The notes below the pieces were generated by a model. It was not told the DNA's origin. It saw only the letters and a list, made by a program, of their open reading frames with translations, and made no database searches. Below are positions 35,123 to 44,056 of a stretch of DNA of 64,000 bases, one piece after another; the stretch's first letter is position 1, and the number at the start of each line of letters is the position of its first letter. The position numbers and the translations under genes are program-made. Source of the DNA: Tsukamurella sp. TY48 (lineage in GTDB: Bacteria > Actinomycetota > Actinomycetes > Mycobacteriales > Mycobacteriaceae); the NCBI RefSeq assembly GCF_019656655.1, contig NZ_BPMV01000002.1, forward strand, positions 992,001 to 1,056,000, read 5' to 3'.

Positions 35123-36165
35123 CGCGCGGCGAGGCCGCGGTCCGCATCGACGGCACTCCGCTTCCCGGTGGCCCGCTGCGCATCGGGGTGCTCGGCGCGG
35201 CGCGGATCGCCGCCGACGCGATCGTCGGTCCCGCCCATGCCCTGGGGCACCGGCTGGTCGCGATCGCCGCGCGCGATCGCGACCGCGCCGAGGCCTTCGC
35301 CACAGAGCACGGCGTGGAGCGGATTCACGGTGATTACCAGGCGGTGATCGACGATCCCGAGGTGGACGTCATCTACAACCCGCTGGTCAATTCCCTACAC
35401 GCGCAGTGGAACCTGGCCGCGGTGCGTGCGGGAAAGCCGGTGCTCACCGAGAAGCCCTTCGCGGCCAACGCCGATTCCGCGCGTGCGGTGGCCGACGCCG
35501 CCACCGCGGCGGGAGTCGTGGTGCTCGAGGGGTATCACTACCGGTTCCATCCCCTGGTCGCGCGGGCGGAGCAGCTGCTCGCCGCCGGCGCGATCGGCGA
35601 CCTGCGCCGGATCGACGTGCGGATGTCGATGCCGACGCCACCGGACGAGGATCCGAGGTGGTCGGCGGCGCTGGCGGGCGGTGCACTCATGGACCTCGGT
35701 TGCTACGCCGCGCACGTGATGCGCACCTTCGGCGCCTTCGCCGGAGGTCGCCCGACGGTACGCGGCGCGGTCGCCGTCCTGCGTTCACCGGGCGTGGACT
35801 CGGCCTGCGATGTGGATTTCGGATTCCCCGGCCGCGACGGCGCGATGCCGGTGACCGGCCACGCGCACGTGTCGATGGTCGGTGATCGCTACGACTTCGC
35901 GCTCGTCTTCCGCGGCGACGGCGGATCCATCGCGATCCCCGATTTCCTGGGTCCGCACCGCGACGATCGGTTCATCGTGACCGGTGCGGACGGGTCCGAG
36001 ACGGTGGAGCACCTCGATCGCACGTCGACCTACACCCACCAGTTGGCCGCCTTCGCGGACGCCGTGCGGACGGGCGCGGCGCTCCCGATCAACGTCGAGG
36101 ACTCGGTGTCGACGATGGAGCTGGTGGACTCGGCGTACCGCGCGGCGGGCCTGACACCACGGTGA
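35119..36165 (+). CDS. Gfo/Idh/MocA family dehydrogenase
   Basis: 348 residues. The N-terminal Rossmann domain has IGVLGAARIAADAIVGPA, YNPLVNSLHAQWNL and the EKP motif (TEKPFAANADS). The C-terminal domain has GYHYRFHPLVARAEQLL and the conserved LMDLGCYAAHVMR. The GYHYRFHP form resembles xylose/glucose-fructose type dehydrogenases more than IolG. It is the last gene of the dioxygenase operon, starting inside the previous stop (ATGA). Confidence 0.85.
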   Translation: MTRGEAAVRIDGTPLPGGPLRIGVLGAARIAADAIVGPAHALGHRLVAIAARDRDRAEAFATEHGVERIHGDYQAVIDDPEVDVIYNPLVNSLHAQWNLAAVRAGKPVLTEKPFAANADSARAVADAATAAGVVVLEGYHYRFHPLVARAEQLLAAGAIGDLRRIDVRMSMPTPPDEDPRWSAALAGGALMDLGCYAAHVMRTFGAFAGGRPTVRGAVAVLRSPGVDSACDVDFGFPGRDGAMPVTGHAHVSMVGDRYDFALVFRGDGGSIAIPDFLGPHRDDRFIVTGADGSETVEHLDRTSTYTHQLAAFADAVRTGAALPINVEDSVSTMELVDSAYRAAGLTPR

Positions 36166-36208
36166 ACCCCACGAACCGCATCGCGATGAGCGATGATCGG
36201 TTCCACCC

Positions 36209-37606
36209 ATGACCCGTCTGCCCCGCCCCGCCACCGTCTCCTTCCGCCGCCCGCTCGCCCTGCTGGTGGCGGGTGCGCTGTTCCTGGAGAACCTGGACGG
36301 CACGGTGCTGCAAACCGCCGCGCCCGCGGTGGCACGCGAATTCGGCACGACCCCCGCGGGGGTGAGCCCGGCGATCGTCGCCTATCTGCTCGCCGTGGCG
36401 GTGGCCCTTCCGGCCGCCGGGTGGGTGGCCGACCGGTACGGCGCCCGGCGCACCTTCGTCTGGTCGGTCGTGGGATTCACAGCGGCGTCGCTGGCCTGCG
36501 CCGTGGCACCGGACCTGGTGTGGCTGTCCGTCTTCCGCGCGGCACAGGGTGTTGCGGGTGCGCTGGTGATCCCCGTGGGTCGGATCGCGGTGCTGCGCAC
36601 GGTGCGCCCCGTCGACCTCCTGGCCGCGATGGCGTACCTCACCTGGCCGTCGCTGATCGCGCCCGTGATCGCGCCCTTCATCGGCGGCGTCATCACCGAC
36701 CGCCTGGGCTGGCGGTGGATCTTCGCGCTGAACATCCCGATCGGCATCGCCCTGGCCATCGGCGGCGTCCTCCTGATCCCCCGTCCGCAGGCGCTCCCCC
36801 GAACCCCGTTGGACCGCTGGGGATACCTGTGCACGGCGGGAGCGGTGGTCTGCCTGATCGGCGGGGCGGAACTGGTCCGCAGCGGACGGCCGGTACTCGT
36901 CGCCGCCCTGCTCGTCGGCTCCGTGGCACTCACCGCGGTCGCGGCGCACGGGATGTCGCGACGCCCTGCCCCGCTGTTCCACCCGGCGGTGATGCGTATC
37001 CGGACCTTCCGCGTCGGCAACGTGAGCGGTTCGGTGTACCGGCTGGTGATCACCGGTGCGCCCTTCCTCTTCGTCCTGACCTTCCAGGCCGGGTTCGGGT
37101 GGAGCGCTTCCGCAGCGGGTGCGATGGTGGCCGCCGTCTTCCTCGGCAACCTCGGCGTCAAACCGCTCACCACCCCGATCATCCGGGCGATCGGCTTCAA
37201 GCGGACCCTGGTGGGTTCGATCCTGGCCGGCGCGGCCGCGCTGGCGGCATTCTCAGCGGTGACGTCCGCGACGCCGCACGTGGTGATCGCGGTACTGCTG
37301 GTGTTCAGCGGCGCGGTGCGGTCGATCGGCTTCAGCGCCTACAACACACTCATGTTCGCCGATGTCCCGCCGTCGATCCTGGGCTCGGCCAACACGCTGT
37401 CGGCCACCTTGCAGCAGGTGGGAACCGCGCTCGGTGTGGCGGTGGTGGCCGCGGCCGTCGGGCTGGGAACGGCGGCGGCGGGACCGGGCGAGGCCGAGCT
37501 GGGATACCGCCTCGCCTTCCTCCCGCTCGCGGCCCTCCTCGTGCTCCCGCTCCTCGGAGCGCTGCGCCTACCCGCGGCAGCCGGACAGCACGCCGCGACG
37601 CGCTGA
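36209..37606 (+). CDS. MFS transporter, DHA2-like drug/metabolite exporter
   Basis: 465 residues with 12-14 hydrophobic helices. FLENLDGTVLQTAAPAVAREFG is the typical helix 1 motif of EmrB/QacA-type exporters, and WVADRYGARRTFVWSV and FRAAQGVAGALVIPVGR are motifs A and C regions. It is 43 bases after the Gfo/Idh gene with a poor ribosome site, so read-through from the operon is possible. Export of a drug or metabolite is more likely than sugar import. The substrate is unknown. Confidence 0.8.
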   Translation: MTRLPRPATVSFRRPLALLVAGALFLENLDGTVLQTAAPAVAREFGTTPAGVSPAIVAYLLAVAVALPAAGWVADRYGARRTFVWSVVGFTAASLACAVAPDLVWLSVFRAAQGVAGALVIPVGRIAVLRTVRPVDLLAAMAYLTWPSLIAPVIAPFIGGVITDRLGWRWIFALNIPIGIALAIGGVLLIPRPQALPRTPLDRWGYLCTAGAVVCLIGGAELVRSGRPVLVAALLVGSVALTAVAAHGMSRRPAPLFHPAVMRIRTFRVGNVSGSVYRLVITGAPFLFVLTFQAGFGWSASAAGAMVAAVFLGNLGVKPLTTPIIRAIGFKRTLVGSILAGAAALAAFSAVTSATPHVVIAVLLVFSGAVRSIGFSAYNTLMFADVPPSILGSANTLSATLQQVGTALGVAVVAAAVGLGTAAAGPGEAELGYRLAFLPLAALLVLPLLGALRLPAAAGQHAATR

Positions 37607-37616
37607 ACCGTCCGGC

Positions 37617-38618
37617 TCAGGTGGCGAGCCGCACGACCTCGCCGGTCCGCAGGGACTCGGCCGCCGCATCGGCCAGCAGCAGTGCAGCGCGGCCGTCCTC
37701 GAAACCCGGCGACGCGGGTTCCCCCGTGCGTGTCATCGTGATGAAAGCGTCGAGCTCGGCGCGGTACGCCGGGGTGTACCGGTCCAGGAAGAAGTCGTGG
37801 ACCCGCCCGGCGGCACCCGTGCGATCCACGCCGGAGAAGGACACCGAGGTGGCCCGCTGGTTCGCCACGTCCAGCGCACCCAGCGCGCCGAAGGCTTCGA
37901 GGCGCTGGTCGTAGCCGTACGCGCACCGTCGCGAGTTGGTGATCGTGGCGAGCTGCCCGCCGACTCCGCGCAGGGCGACCACCGCACCGTCGACATCGCC
38001 GGCCGCCCGAATGTCGTCGGAGACGAGGTTGGCGCCGAGCGCGGACACCGACTCGATCTCGCCGAGGAAGAACCGGGCGAGATCCAGATCGTGGATCATC
38101 ATGTCGCGGAACAGGCCGCCCGATACCGCGACGTACTCGGCGGGTGGCGGCGCCGGGTCACGGCTGATGATCGTGAGTTGTTCGAGGGCGCCGATCTCGC
38201 CGCCACCGACCCGTGCTCGCACCTCGGCGAAGGACGGATCGAACCGACGGTTGAAGCCCAGCATGACCCGCTCGACGAGGTCGCCGAGATCGCCGCGGCA
38301 GGCGTCCACACGGGCGATGTCGAGGTCGATGGGCTTCTCGCACAGCACCGTCTTCCCCGCGCGCACCGCGCGGGTGAGCAGGTCGATGTGCGTGGGGGTC
38401 GGCGAGGCCACGATCACCGCATCCACCAGATCGTCGCCGAAGATCCGGTCGACGTCGGTCGTCCATGCGGCGCCGTACCGCCCACCGACGTCCTTCGCCG
38501 CGGCCTCGACCGGGTCGAACACCCAGGCCAGTTCGGCACGTTCGTTGATCGCCACCGAATCGGCGTGGACCCGCCCGATCCGGCCGCAGCCGAGGACCGC
38601 GATCCTGGTCGCGCTCAC
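37617..38618 (-). CDS. Inositol 2-dehydrogenase-like Gfo/Idh/MocA protein
   Basis: 333 residues with RIAVLGCGRIGRVHADS, LCEKPIDLDIARV, MLGFNRRFDPSFAEV and MMIHDLDLARFFLGE, all close to IolG/IdhA pattern. It is the distal gene of an operon with the sugar ABC transporter to its right, 32 bases after the ATPase gene. The likely role is first oxidation of the sugar or inositol isomer imported by that transporter. GTG 38618 is chosen for the AGGAGG ribosome site six bases upstream; the open frame extends further without a site. Confidence 0.87.
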   Translation of the reverse strand: MSATRIAVLGCGRIGRVHADSVAINERAELAWVFDPVEAAAKDVGGRYGAAWTTDVDRIFGDDLVDAVIVASPTPTHIDLLTRAVRAGKTVLCEKPIDLDIARVDACRGDLGDLVERVMLGFNRRFDPSFAEVRARVGGGEIGALEQLTIISRDPAPPPAEYVAVSGGLFRDMMIHDLDLARFFLGEIESVSALGANLVSDDIRAAGDVDGAVVALRGVGGQLATITNSRRCAYGYDQRLEAFGALGALDVANQRATSVSFSGVDRTGAAGRVHDFFLDRYTPAYRAELDAFITMTRTGEPASPGFEDGRAALLLADAAAESLRTGEVVRLAT

Positions 38619-38650
38619 ATCCGCCTCCTCACTCGAGCGTTGTCGCTCGT

Positions 38651-39460
38651 CTACTTCCGCAGTTCGTGGCTCAGGGTCTCGAGTTCGTCGCCGCCCGCCA
38701 TCTGCTGGGTGAGCTTGTCGAGCGAGATCTCGCTGTACGTGCAATCGAGCTTCTGGCGCCCGCGGTTGAGCAGCACGAAGTGGTCGCCCACCAGGTGCGC
38801 GTGGTGCGGGTTGTGCGTGATGAAGACGACGCCGAAGCCCTGGTCCCGGGCCGCCGTGATGTAGCGCAGCACCATGCCCGACTGCTTGACGCCGAGCGCG
38901 GCGGTGGGCTCGTCGAGGATGAGAACACGGGCGCCGAAATAGATCGCGCGCGCGATCGCCACGCACTGGCGTTGGCCGCCGGAGAGCGAGCTGATCGGGG
39001 CGTCCACATCGGGGAGGTCGATGCCCATCTTGAAGAGCTCGTCCTTGGTGGTCGTGCGCATGGTCTGCACATCGAGCGACCGCAGCACGCCGGTGCGCAT
39101 CTCCTGTCCGAGGAAGAAGTTGCGCCACACCGGCATCAGACCCACGACCGCGAGGTCCTGGTAGACGGTGGCGATGCCCTTGTTGAGCGCGTCCTTCGGG
39201 GATTCGAGGCGCGTGGCCTCCCCGTCGATGAGGACCTCGCCCTCGGACTGCTGGTGCAACCCCGCCATGATCTTGATCAGCGTGGACTTGCCGGCACCGT
39301 TGTCGCCGAGCACGCAGGTCACCTCACCGGCATGCACACGGAGATTGATCCCCTTGAGCGCGATGATGTTCCCGTACTGCTTGCCCACATCGCGCAGCTC
39401 GATCAGCGGCGTCCCCGAAGGCTCGGTACCGAGGACGATCTCGTCGTTGTCCGTGGTCAT
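38651..39460 (-). CDS. Sugar ABC transporter ATP-binding protein (single-domain, FrcA type)
   Basis: Energises import of a monosaccharide or cyclitol. The 269 residues carry one ATPase domain: Walker A GDNGAGKST, signature LSGGQRQ, Walker B VLILDEPTAALG and switch His in FITHNPHHA. RbsA-type proteins have two such domains, so this is the FrcA-like short form. ATG 39460 is preferred because AGAGG lies eight bases before it; a GTG at 39469 would overlap the permease stop by four bases. Confidence 0.93.
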   Translation of the reverse strand: MTTDNDEIVLGTEPSGTPLIELRDVGKQYGNIIALKGINLRVHAGEVTCVLGDNGAGKSTLIKIMAGLHQQSEGEVLIDGEATRLESPKDALNKGIATVYQDLAVVGLMPVWRNFFLGQEMRTGVLRSLDVQTMRTTTKDELFKMGIDLPDVDAPISSLSGGQRQCVAIARAIYFGARVLILDEPTAALGVKQSGMVLRYITAARDQGFGVVFITHNPHHAHLVGDHFVLLNRGRQKLDCTYSEISLDKLTQQMAGGDELETLSHELRK

Positions 39461-39465
39461 ATCGG

Positions 39466-40524
39466 TCACCTCTTCGCCGCGAAGTTACGGAATGCGTTGT
39501 TGGCGATCACGGCGAACAGCAGCATGATCCCCAGGAAGAACTTGAACCAGTCGGGGTTCCAACCGGCGTAGACGATGCCCTGGTTGACCATGCCGAAGAT
39601 GAAGGCGCCGATCGCGGCGCCGACGGCCGTGCCGTAGCCGCCGGTCAGCAGGCAGCCGCCGATCACCGCGGCGATGATGTACAGGAACTCGTTACCGACG
39701 CCCTGGCCGGACTGCACCGTGTCGAAGGAGTACAGCAGGTGCTGCCCGACGAACCACGCGCAGAAGCCGACGAAGACGAACATGCCGATCTTGACCTTGG
39801 TGACCGGCACACCGACCGCACGGGCGGATTCCTGGTTGCCGCCGACGGCGAAGATCCAGTTGCCCACCCGGGTCCGCATCAACACGTACGTGGCGACGGC
39901 GGTGAACAGCAGCCACCAGAAGACCGTGATCTTGACGTTGATGCCGAAGATGCCGATGGTCGACGCGAACATCGACCGTGCCGACTCGTAGCCCTGCATG
40001 TCGGCGATCGACGGGGTCGCGACCTGGCCGGTGACCAGCTTCGTGACCGCGAGGTTGATGCCCGTGATCATGAGGAACGTGGCCAGGGTGATCAGGAAGC
40101 TGGGGATCTTGGTGCGCATCACCATGTACCCGTTGAAGACGCCGACGGCGATCGAGAGCCCCAGCGCCAGTGCCGATCCCACCCAGGTGTTCAGGTGCAG
40201 GTTGTACGCGAGCATGGACGCGGCCAACGACGAGAAGGTGACCGCGACACCGGTGGACAGGTCGAACTCGCCGCCGATCATCAGGACCGCGACGCCGCAG
40301 GCCATGATGCCGATCGTGGAGCTGGCGTAGAGCACCGTGGCGAAGGCCTCGGGACTGCGGAACGGCGGCGCCACGATCATGAAGAAGACGAAGATCGCGA
40401 TCGCGCCGATCAGCGCGCCCACCTCGGGGCGCACGATCACTCGTTGCAGCGCCTTCTGCTTCTTGACCCGTTCGTCGGCGGCGGCTGTGCCGTCCGCGAC
40501 GTCGACGGTGTCACTCGCGGTCAT
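39466..40524 (-). CDS. Sugar ABC transporter permease (RbsC/FrcC type)
   Basis: Inner-membrane permease of 352 residues with about ten hydrophobic segments. The RbsC-family loop VGGNQESARAVGVPVTKVKIGMFV, which contacts the ATPase, is clear. So are IGGEFDLSTGVAVTFSS and VIGGCLLTGGYGTAVGAAIG. It starts inside the stop of the binding-protein gene (ATGA overlap) and is followed by the ATPase. Confidence 0.94.
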   Translation of the reverse strand: MTASDTVDVADGTAAADERVKKQKALQRVIVRPEVGALIGAIAIFVFFMIVAPPFRSPEAFATVLYASSTIGIMACGVAVLMIGGEFDLSTGVAVTFSSLAASMLAYNLHLNTWVGSALALGLSIAVGVFNGYMVMRTKIPSFLITLATFLMITGINLAVTKLVTGQVATPSIADMQGYESARSMFASTIGIFGINVKITVFWWLLFTAVATYVLMRTRVGNWIFAVGGNQESARAVGVPVTKVKIGMFVFVGFCAWFVGQHLLYSFDTVQSGQGVGNEFLYIIAAVIGGCLLTGGYGTAVGAAIGAFIFGMVNQGIVYAGWNPDWFKFFLGIMLLFAVIANNAFRNFAAKR

Positions 40525-41534
40525 CGGGTGCCCGCCTTGGCGAGTTCGGCGACCGCGTCGACGTTCGTCTTGTCGATGAAGGCCGGCCCGGTCGAGACGG
40601 GCTGGCCGCCGCCGATCGTATTGCGGTTGGTGAGGTACAGCCACAGCGAGTCGACGGCGAGGTATCCCTGCAGATAGGGCTGCTGATCGATGGCCCAGGC
40701 GACATCACCCTTCTTGATCGCGTCGATCATCGCGGCATTGGTGTCGAAGGTGACCACGGCGGCCTTGCTGCTGGTGCCCGCCTTGGCCTTCACCGCACCC
40801 AGCGCGAACGGTGCGCCGAGGGCCACGATGCGGTCGATCGAGGGATCCTGCTGCAACTTGGCGGTCACCTTGGACTGCACGTCGGACATGTCCTCACCGT
40901 TGACATTGAGGTTCTCCACGCTGCCACCCGTGAATCCCGCCTTGACACCGGCGCATCGGGATTCGAGCTGGACCTGCCCCTGCTGCTGGATGATGCAGAT
41001 CGCCTTCTTCGCGCCCTCCTGCGTCAGCTTCTCACCGACCGCCCGGCCCGCGGTGGTCTCGTCCTGCCCGAAGTACTGGCCGATGCCCATTCCCTTGTAC
41101 TCGTTGAATCCCGCGTTGAACGCGGTGACAGGGATTCCGGCCTTGAGCGCGGACGCGACCGCCGGCGCCATCGCGCTGGGCGAGGCCAGTGTGAGCGCGA
41201 TGCCGTCCACCTTCGAATCGATCGCGGTCTGCACGAGATTCGCCTGGTTGGGGGCCTGTGGATCGTTCGAGTACCGCAGTGTCACGTTGTCCTTCTTCGC
41301 GGCCATCTCCGCACCCTTGCGGATCAGGTCCCAGAAGGTGTCGCCGGGCTGCTGATGAGTGATCATCGCGATGGTCAAGGCCTTCGTGCCCGCCGAGCCC
41401 ACCCCCGCCCCGCCATTGCCGGTGTCGCGCGGAGCGCCGCCGGTACTGGAGCATCCGGCGACCGCCAGCACGACGGCGGTGCTCGCGGCGGCCGCGGTGA
41501 GCAGCCCCCGGAACCGGCCCGTGGTCTTCAACAT
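40521..41534 (-). CDS. Sugar ABC transporter substrate-binding lipoprotein
   Basis: Periplasmic-binding-type lipoprotein (337 residues) of the RbsB/FrcB family. A signal peptide with lipobox LAVAGC gives the lipidated Cys28. The mature part has the ribose-type two-lobe repeats (TIAMITHQQPGDTFWDLIRKGAEMAA, VDGIALTLASPSAMAPAV, PVTAFNAGF, CAGVKAGFTGG). It is first in the ABC operon. AAGGGA precedes ATG 41534. The ligand is not readable; inositol or a keto-sugar is suggested by the linked IolG-like gene. Confidence 0.92.
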   Translation of the reverse strand: MLKTTGRFRGLLTAAAASTAVVLAVAGCSSTGGAPRDTGNGGAGVGSAGTKALTIAMITHQQPGDTFWDLIRKGAEMAAKKDNVTLRYSNDPQAPNQANLVQTAIDSKVDGIALTLASPSAMAPAVASALKAGIPVTAFNAGFNEYKGMGIGQYFGQDETTAGRAVGEKLTQEGAKKAICIIQQQGQVQLESRCAGVKAGFTGGSVENLNVNGEDMSDVQSKVTAKLQQDPSIDRIVALGAPFALGAVKAKAGTSSKAAVVTFDTNAAMIDAIKKGDVAWAIDQQPYLQGYLAVDSLWLYLTNRNTIGGGQPVSTGPAFIDKTNVDAVAELAKAGTR

Positions 41535-41617
41535 GTCTGTCCCTTTCGACCTCGCGGATGAACCGACCCACCCGCTGAGGATGAATGTAGTACAGATCAC
41601 ACTTCATGCCTAGCGTT

Positions 41618-41627
41618 TGTTCAGACA
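41618..41627. promoter_or_regulatory. Putative IolR-like operator before the sugar ABC operon
   Basis: TGTTCAGACA (reverse TGTCTGAACA) lies in the 124-base region upstream of the binding-protein gene. It matches the recalled IolR consensus KGWCHTRACA at nine of ten positions and is partly palindromic. A TATG/TTGTCG-rich stretch around it may hold the operon promoter. Confidence 0.4.
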
Positions 41628-41658
41628 TACGCACATTAGCGACAATCCGATGCACGCC

Positions 41659-42681
41659 TCAGTCGGAGGATCGCGGCCGCGCCGTGGTCGACCGCGTCAC
41701 CACTCGCGCCGGCAAGGTCGTGCGCACCGGACCCGCTCCGAGCGGTGCGAAGGCGTCGTCGTCGCCCATTCGCGCGCGCAGCAGGCCACCCGCCCGTTCG
41801 CCCACGTCGAAGCTGCGATCGTCGACAGTGGTGAGGCTGATCAGACGGGTGGCCGCGAGCGAGGTGTCGTCGTAGCCGATCACCGAGAGGTCGCCGGGCA
41901 CAGTGCGGCCGGCGGCCCCGGCCGCGCCGAGCACGCCCACCGCCAGCACGTCGTTCGCGGCGAAGATCGCCGTGACCCGAGGGTCGGCGTCGAAGATCGT
42001 CAGCGCGCCGGCGAACCCCGCATCGTCGGTCGCGGGACCGTCCCGGCCGGCCTCGACGAGGCTCACGCCGAGTCGCTCAGCCTCGGCGGCGAAGGCCTCG
42101 CGGCGGACGGCGCCCGCGCCACCCCCGGCGCACACCTGCGCGAGGCGACGGTGACCGAGTCCGACGAGGTGGCGCGCCGCCAGTCGCGCACCCTCTCCGT
42201 CGTCGTTGGCGACCGCGTCGAAGGGCAGATCCGGCGCCGCTCGAGTACCCGCGATCACCACGGGCGGAAGCCGCTCCGCACCGATCAGCGATCGCGGCGG
42301 GTCCATGCCGAGCACCAGGCCGTCGACCCGCATCGCGAGCATCGACTCGATCGGATCCTCAGCCTGGCCCGCCGTCGCGACATCGACCACGGCGAGCCGA
42401 TACCCGGCGGGACCGAGGGCGGCGTGCAGGCCACGCACCAGATCGACGAACCAGAGGTTGGTGTAGTCGTCGATCAGGACGCCGACGGTGCGGGTGCGCC
42501 GGGCCGCGAGGTCCGCCGCCGCACGGCTCGGCCGGTAGCCCAATTCGCGGATCGCGTCCCGCACCACCCGACGGGACTCCTCACCCACGCGCGGCGAATC
42601 CCGGAGCACAAGGGAGACCAACGACTTCGACACTCCCGCCCGCGCGGCCACGTCGTAGATGGTGGGCCGCTTCTCGCTCAT
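41659..42681 (-). CDS. LacI-family transcriptional regulator
   Basis: 340 residues with a canonical LacI HTH (TIYDVAARAGVSKSLVSLVLRDSPRVGEESRRVV) and hinge (ELGYRPSRAAADLA). The ligand domain shows VDGLVLGMDPP, AIFAANDVLAVGVLGA and VIGYDDTSLAA. ATG 42681 is preceded by a GGAGG-like site. It is divergent from the Gfo/Idh-TIM barrel pair and has a perfect LacI operator palindrome between them. It may also control the ABC operon downstream on its own strand. Confidence 0.92.
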   Translation of the reverse strand: MSEKRPTIYDVAARAGVSKSLVSLVLRDSPRVGEESRRVVRDAIRELGYRPSRAAADLAARRTRTVGVLIDDYTNLWFVDLVRGLHAALGPAGYRLAVVDVATAGQAEDPIESMLAMRVDGLVLGMDPPRSLIGAERLPPVVIAGTRAAPDLPFDAVANDDGEGARLAARHLVGLGHRRLAQVCAGGGAGAVRREAFAAEAERLGVSLVEAGRDGPATDDAGFAGALTIFDADPRVTAIFAANDVLAVGVLGAAGAAGRTVPGDLSVIGYDDTSLAATRLISLTTVDDRSFDVGERAGGLLRARMGDDDAFAPLGAGPVRTTLPARVVTRSTTARPRSSD

Positions 42682-42702
42682 CGAACCTCCGGCGATCGGG
42701 TC

Positions 42703-42749
42703 TTGACAGGACATAGCGACATTTCGCATCATTGTTGGAGCGCTCCAAC
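42703..42749 (+). promoter_or_regulatory. Promoter and LacI operator
   Basis: TTGACA at 42703-42708 is a good -35, with a CATCAT-like -10 near 42728-42733. GTTGGAGCGCTCCAAC at 42734-42749 is a perfect 16-base CG-centred palindrome, the classic LacI/GalR operator shape, at the expected transcription start. TGACAGGACA (42704-42713) overlaps the -35 and repeats the iolC/iolR site. The locus may therefore answer to both regulators. Confidence 0.75.
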
Positions 42750-42842
42750 TCACACCGAATCCTACGTGTGATGCAGCGCACCCACAATCATCGCCCGCGC
42801 CGGGGTCGCTGAACCCCACGGCCCGCGCACCCGAGGAGAACA

Positions 42843-44033
42843 ATGACCGAGAACGGGATAGGTGTCGCCGTCATCGGCGCCGGAATGGCGGGCAAGGCCC
42901 ATGCCGCCGGCTACCGCACGGCCTCCACCGTCTACGGGACGGAGCTGCCACCCGTGCGGCTCGTCGCCGTCGCCGACGCCCACGAACCGCTCGCGAAGGA
43001 GACCGCCCGGCGGTACGGCTATCGCCGCTACACCACGGATTGGCGGACGATCGCCGACGATCCCGCGATCGACGCCGTGAGCGTGGTGGTGGCCAACCGT
43101 CTGCACCGCGAGATCGTGGAGACGCTGCTCGCCTCCGGGAAACACGTGCTGTGCGAAAAGCCGCTCTCCGACACCATGACCGACGCGGAAGCGATGACCG
43201 CGGCGGCCGAGAGCTCGTCCGCTCTCGGCCGGATCGGGCTCACCTACCTCCGCTCCCCCGGCATCGCCTTCCTCGGCGATCTCGTCCGCAGCGGACGCCT
43301 CGGTCCGCTGATCGCCTTCGACGGCGCCTATTGGACCGACTACGCCTGCGACCCGCAGGCCCCGATCAGTTGGCGGTTCAAAGGCCCCGCTGGGTCCGGC
43401 GCCCTCGCGGATGTGGGAAGCCACCTGACCTACATCGCCGAGCTCTTCGGCGGTCCGGTCGCGACGGTGCGCGGCGGCACCCTGACCACCGCGTTCACCT
43501 CCCGGCCGAAGCCCCTCGGCCGAGTAGTCGGCCATGAGCACGCCGAGGTGAGCACCGAGCGCGAGCTCGTCGAGAACGATGACGCAGCCGGCTTCTTCGT
43601 GGAGTTCGCGGGCGGCGGGACGGGTGCACTGCAGGTCTCGCGCGTGGCCGCCGGGCACGCGAACACGCTCAAGTTCGAGGTCTTCTGCGCACGCGGATCC
43701 GCATCCTTCGACTTCCGCGATCCAGGCCGGGTGCGGCTGTGTCTCCCCGAGGCCGACCACGCCGTCGCCGGCGAGCGCACGATCACGCTCGGTCCGGACC
43801 ACCCGTACTGGCGCGGCGGCCTCCCGATGGACGCGCCCGGCGTGGGCATCGGGCAGAACGACGGCTTCGTCTTCCAGGCACGCGCCTTCCTGGAAGAGAT
43901 CGCCGGCGTCCCCGCCGCACAGGCCCTTCCGCGCAACGCCGGCTTCCCCGACGGTCTGCGCACCATGCGACTGCTCGACGCCGCGGCCCGCTCCGCGCTG
44001 GCCGGTGGCGCCGAGATCGCCGTCCCGCACTGA
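42843..44033 (+). CDS. Gfo/Idh/MocA family dehydrogenase
   Basis: 396 residues, the long subfamily that includes levoglucosan and other sugar 3-dehydrogenases. The Rossmann motif is VAVIGAGMAGKAHAAGY, the EKP motif is in LCEKPLSDTMTDAE, ISWRFKGPAGSGALADVGSHLTYIAELFGG holds the catalytic His, and the C-terminal HPYWRGGLPMDAPGVGIGQNDGF loop is typical. AGGAGA precedes ATG 42843. It is followed 23 bases later by a TIM-barrel isomerase, the usual partner for keto-sugar chemistry. It likely oxidises a sugar or glycoside to a 3-keto form; the substrate is unknown. Confidence 0.86.
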   Translation: MTENGIGVAVIGAGMAGKAHAAGYRTASTVYGTELPPVRLVAVADAHEPLAKETARRYGYRRYTTDWRTIADDPAIDAVSVVVANRLHREIVETLLASGKHVLCEKPLSDTMTDAEAMTAAAESSSALGRIGLTYLRSPGIAFLGDLVRSGRLGPLIAFDGAYWTDYACDPQAPISWRFKGPAGSGALADVGSHLTYIAELFGGPVATVRGGTLTTAFTSRPKPLGRVVGHEHAEVSTERELVENDDAAGFFVEFAGGGTGALQVSRVAAGHANTLKFEVFCARGSASFDFRDPGRVRLCLPEADHAVAGERTITLGPDHPYWRGGLPMDAPGVGIGQNDGFVFQARAFLEEIAGVPAAQALPRNAGFPDGLRTMRLLDAAARSALAGGAEIAVPH

Positions 44034-44056
44034 TCCCCACGAACCAAGGAGTCGCC

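Noticed and set aside
36209-37606. Assignment of this MFS protein as the importer for the dioxygenase operon
   Set aside because: The helix-1 and motif C features are those of drug-exporter DHA2-type proteins, not sugar importers.
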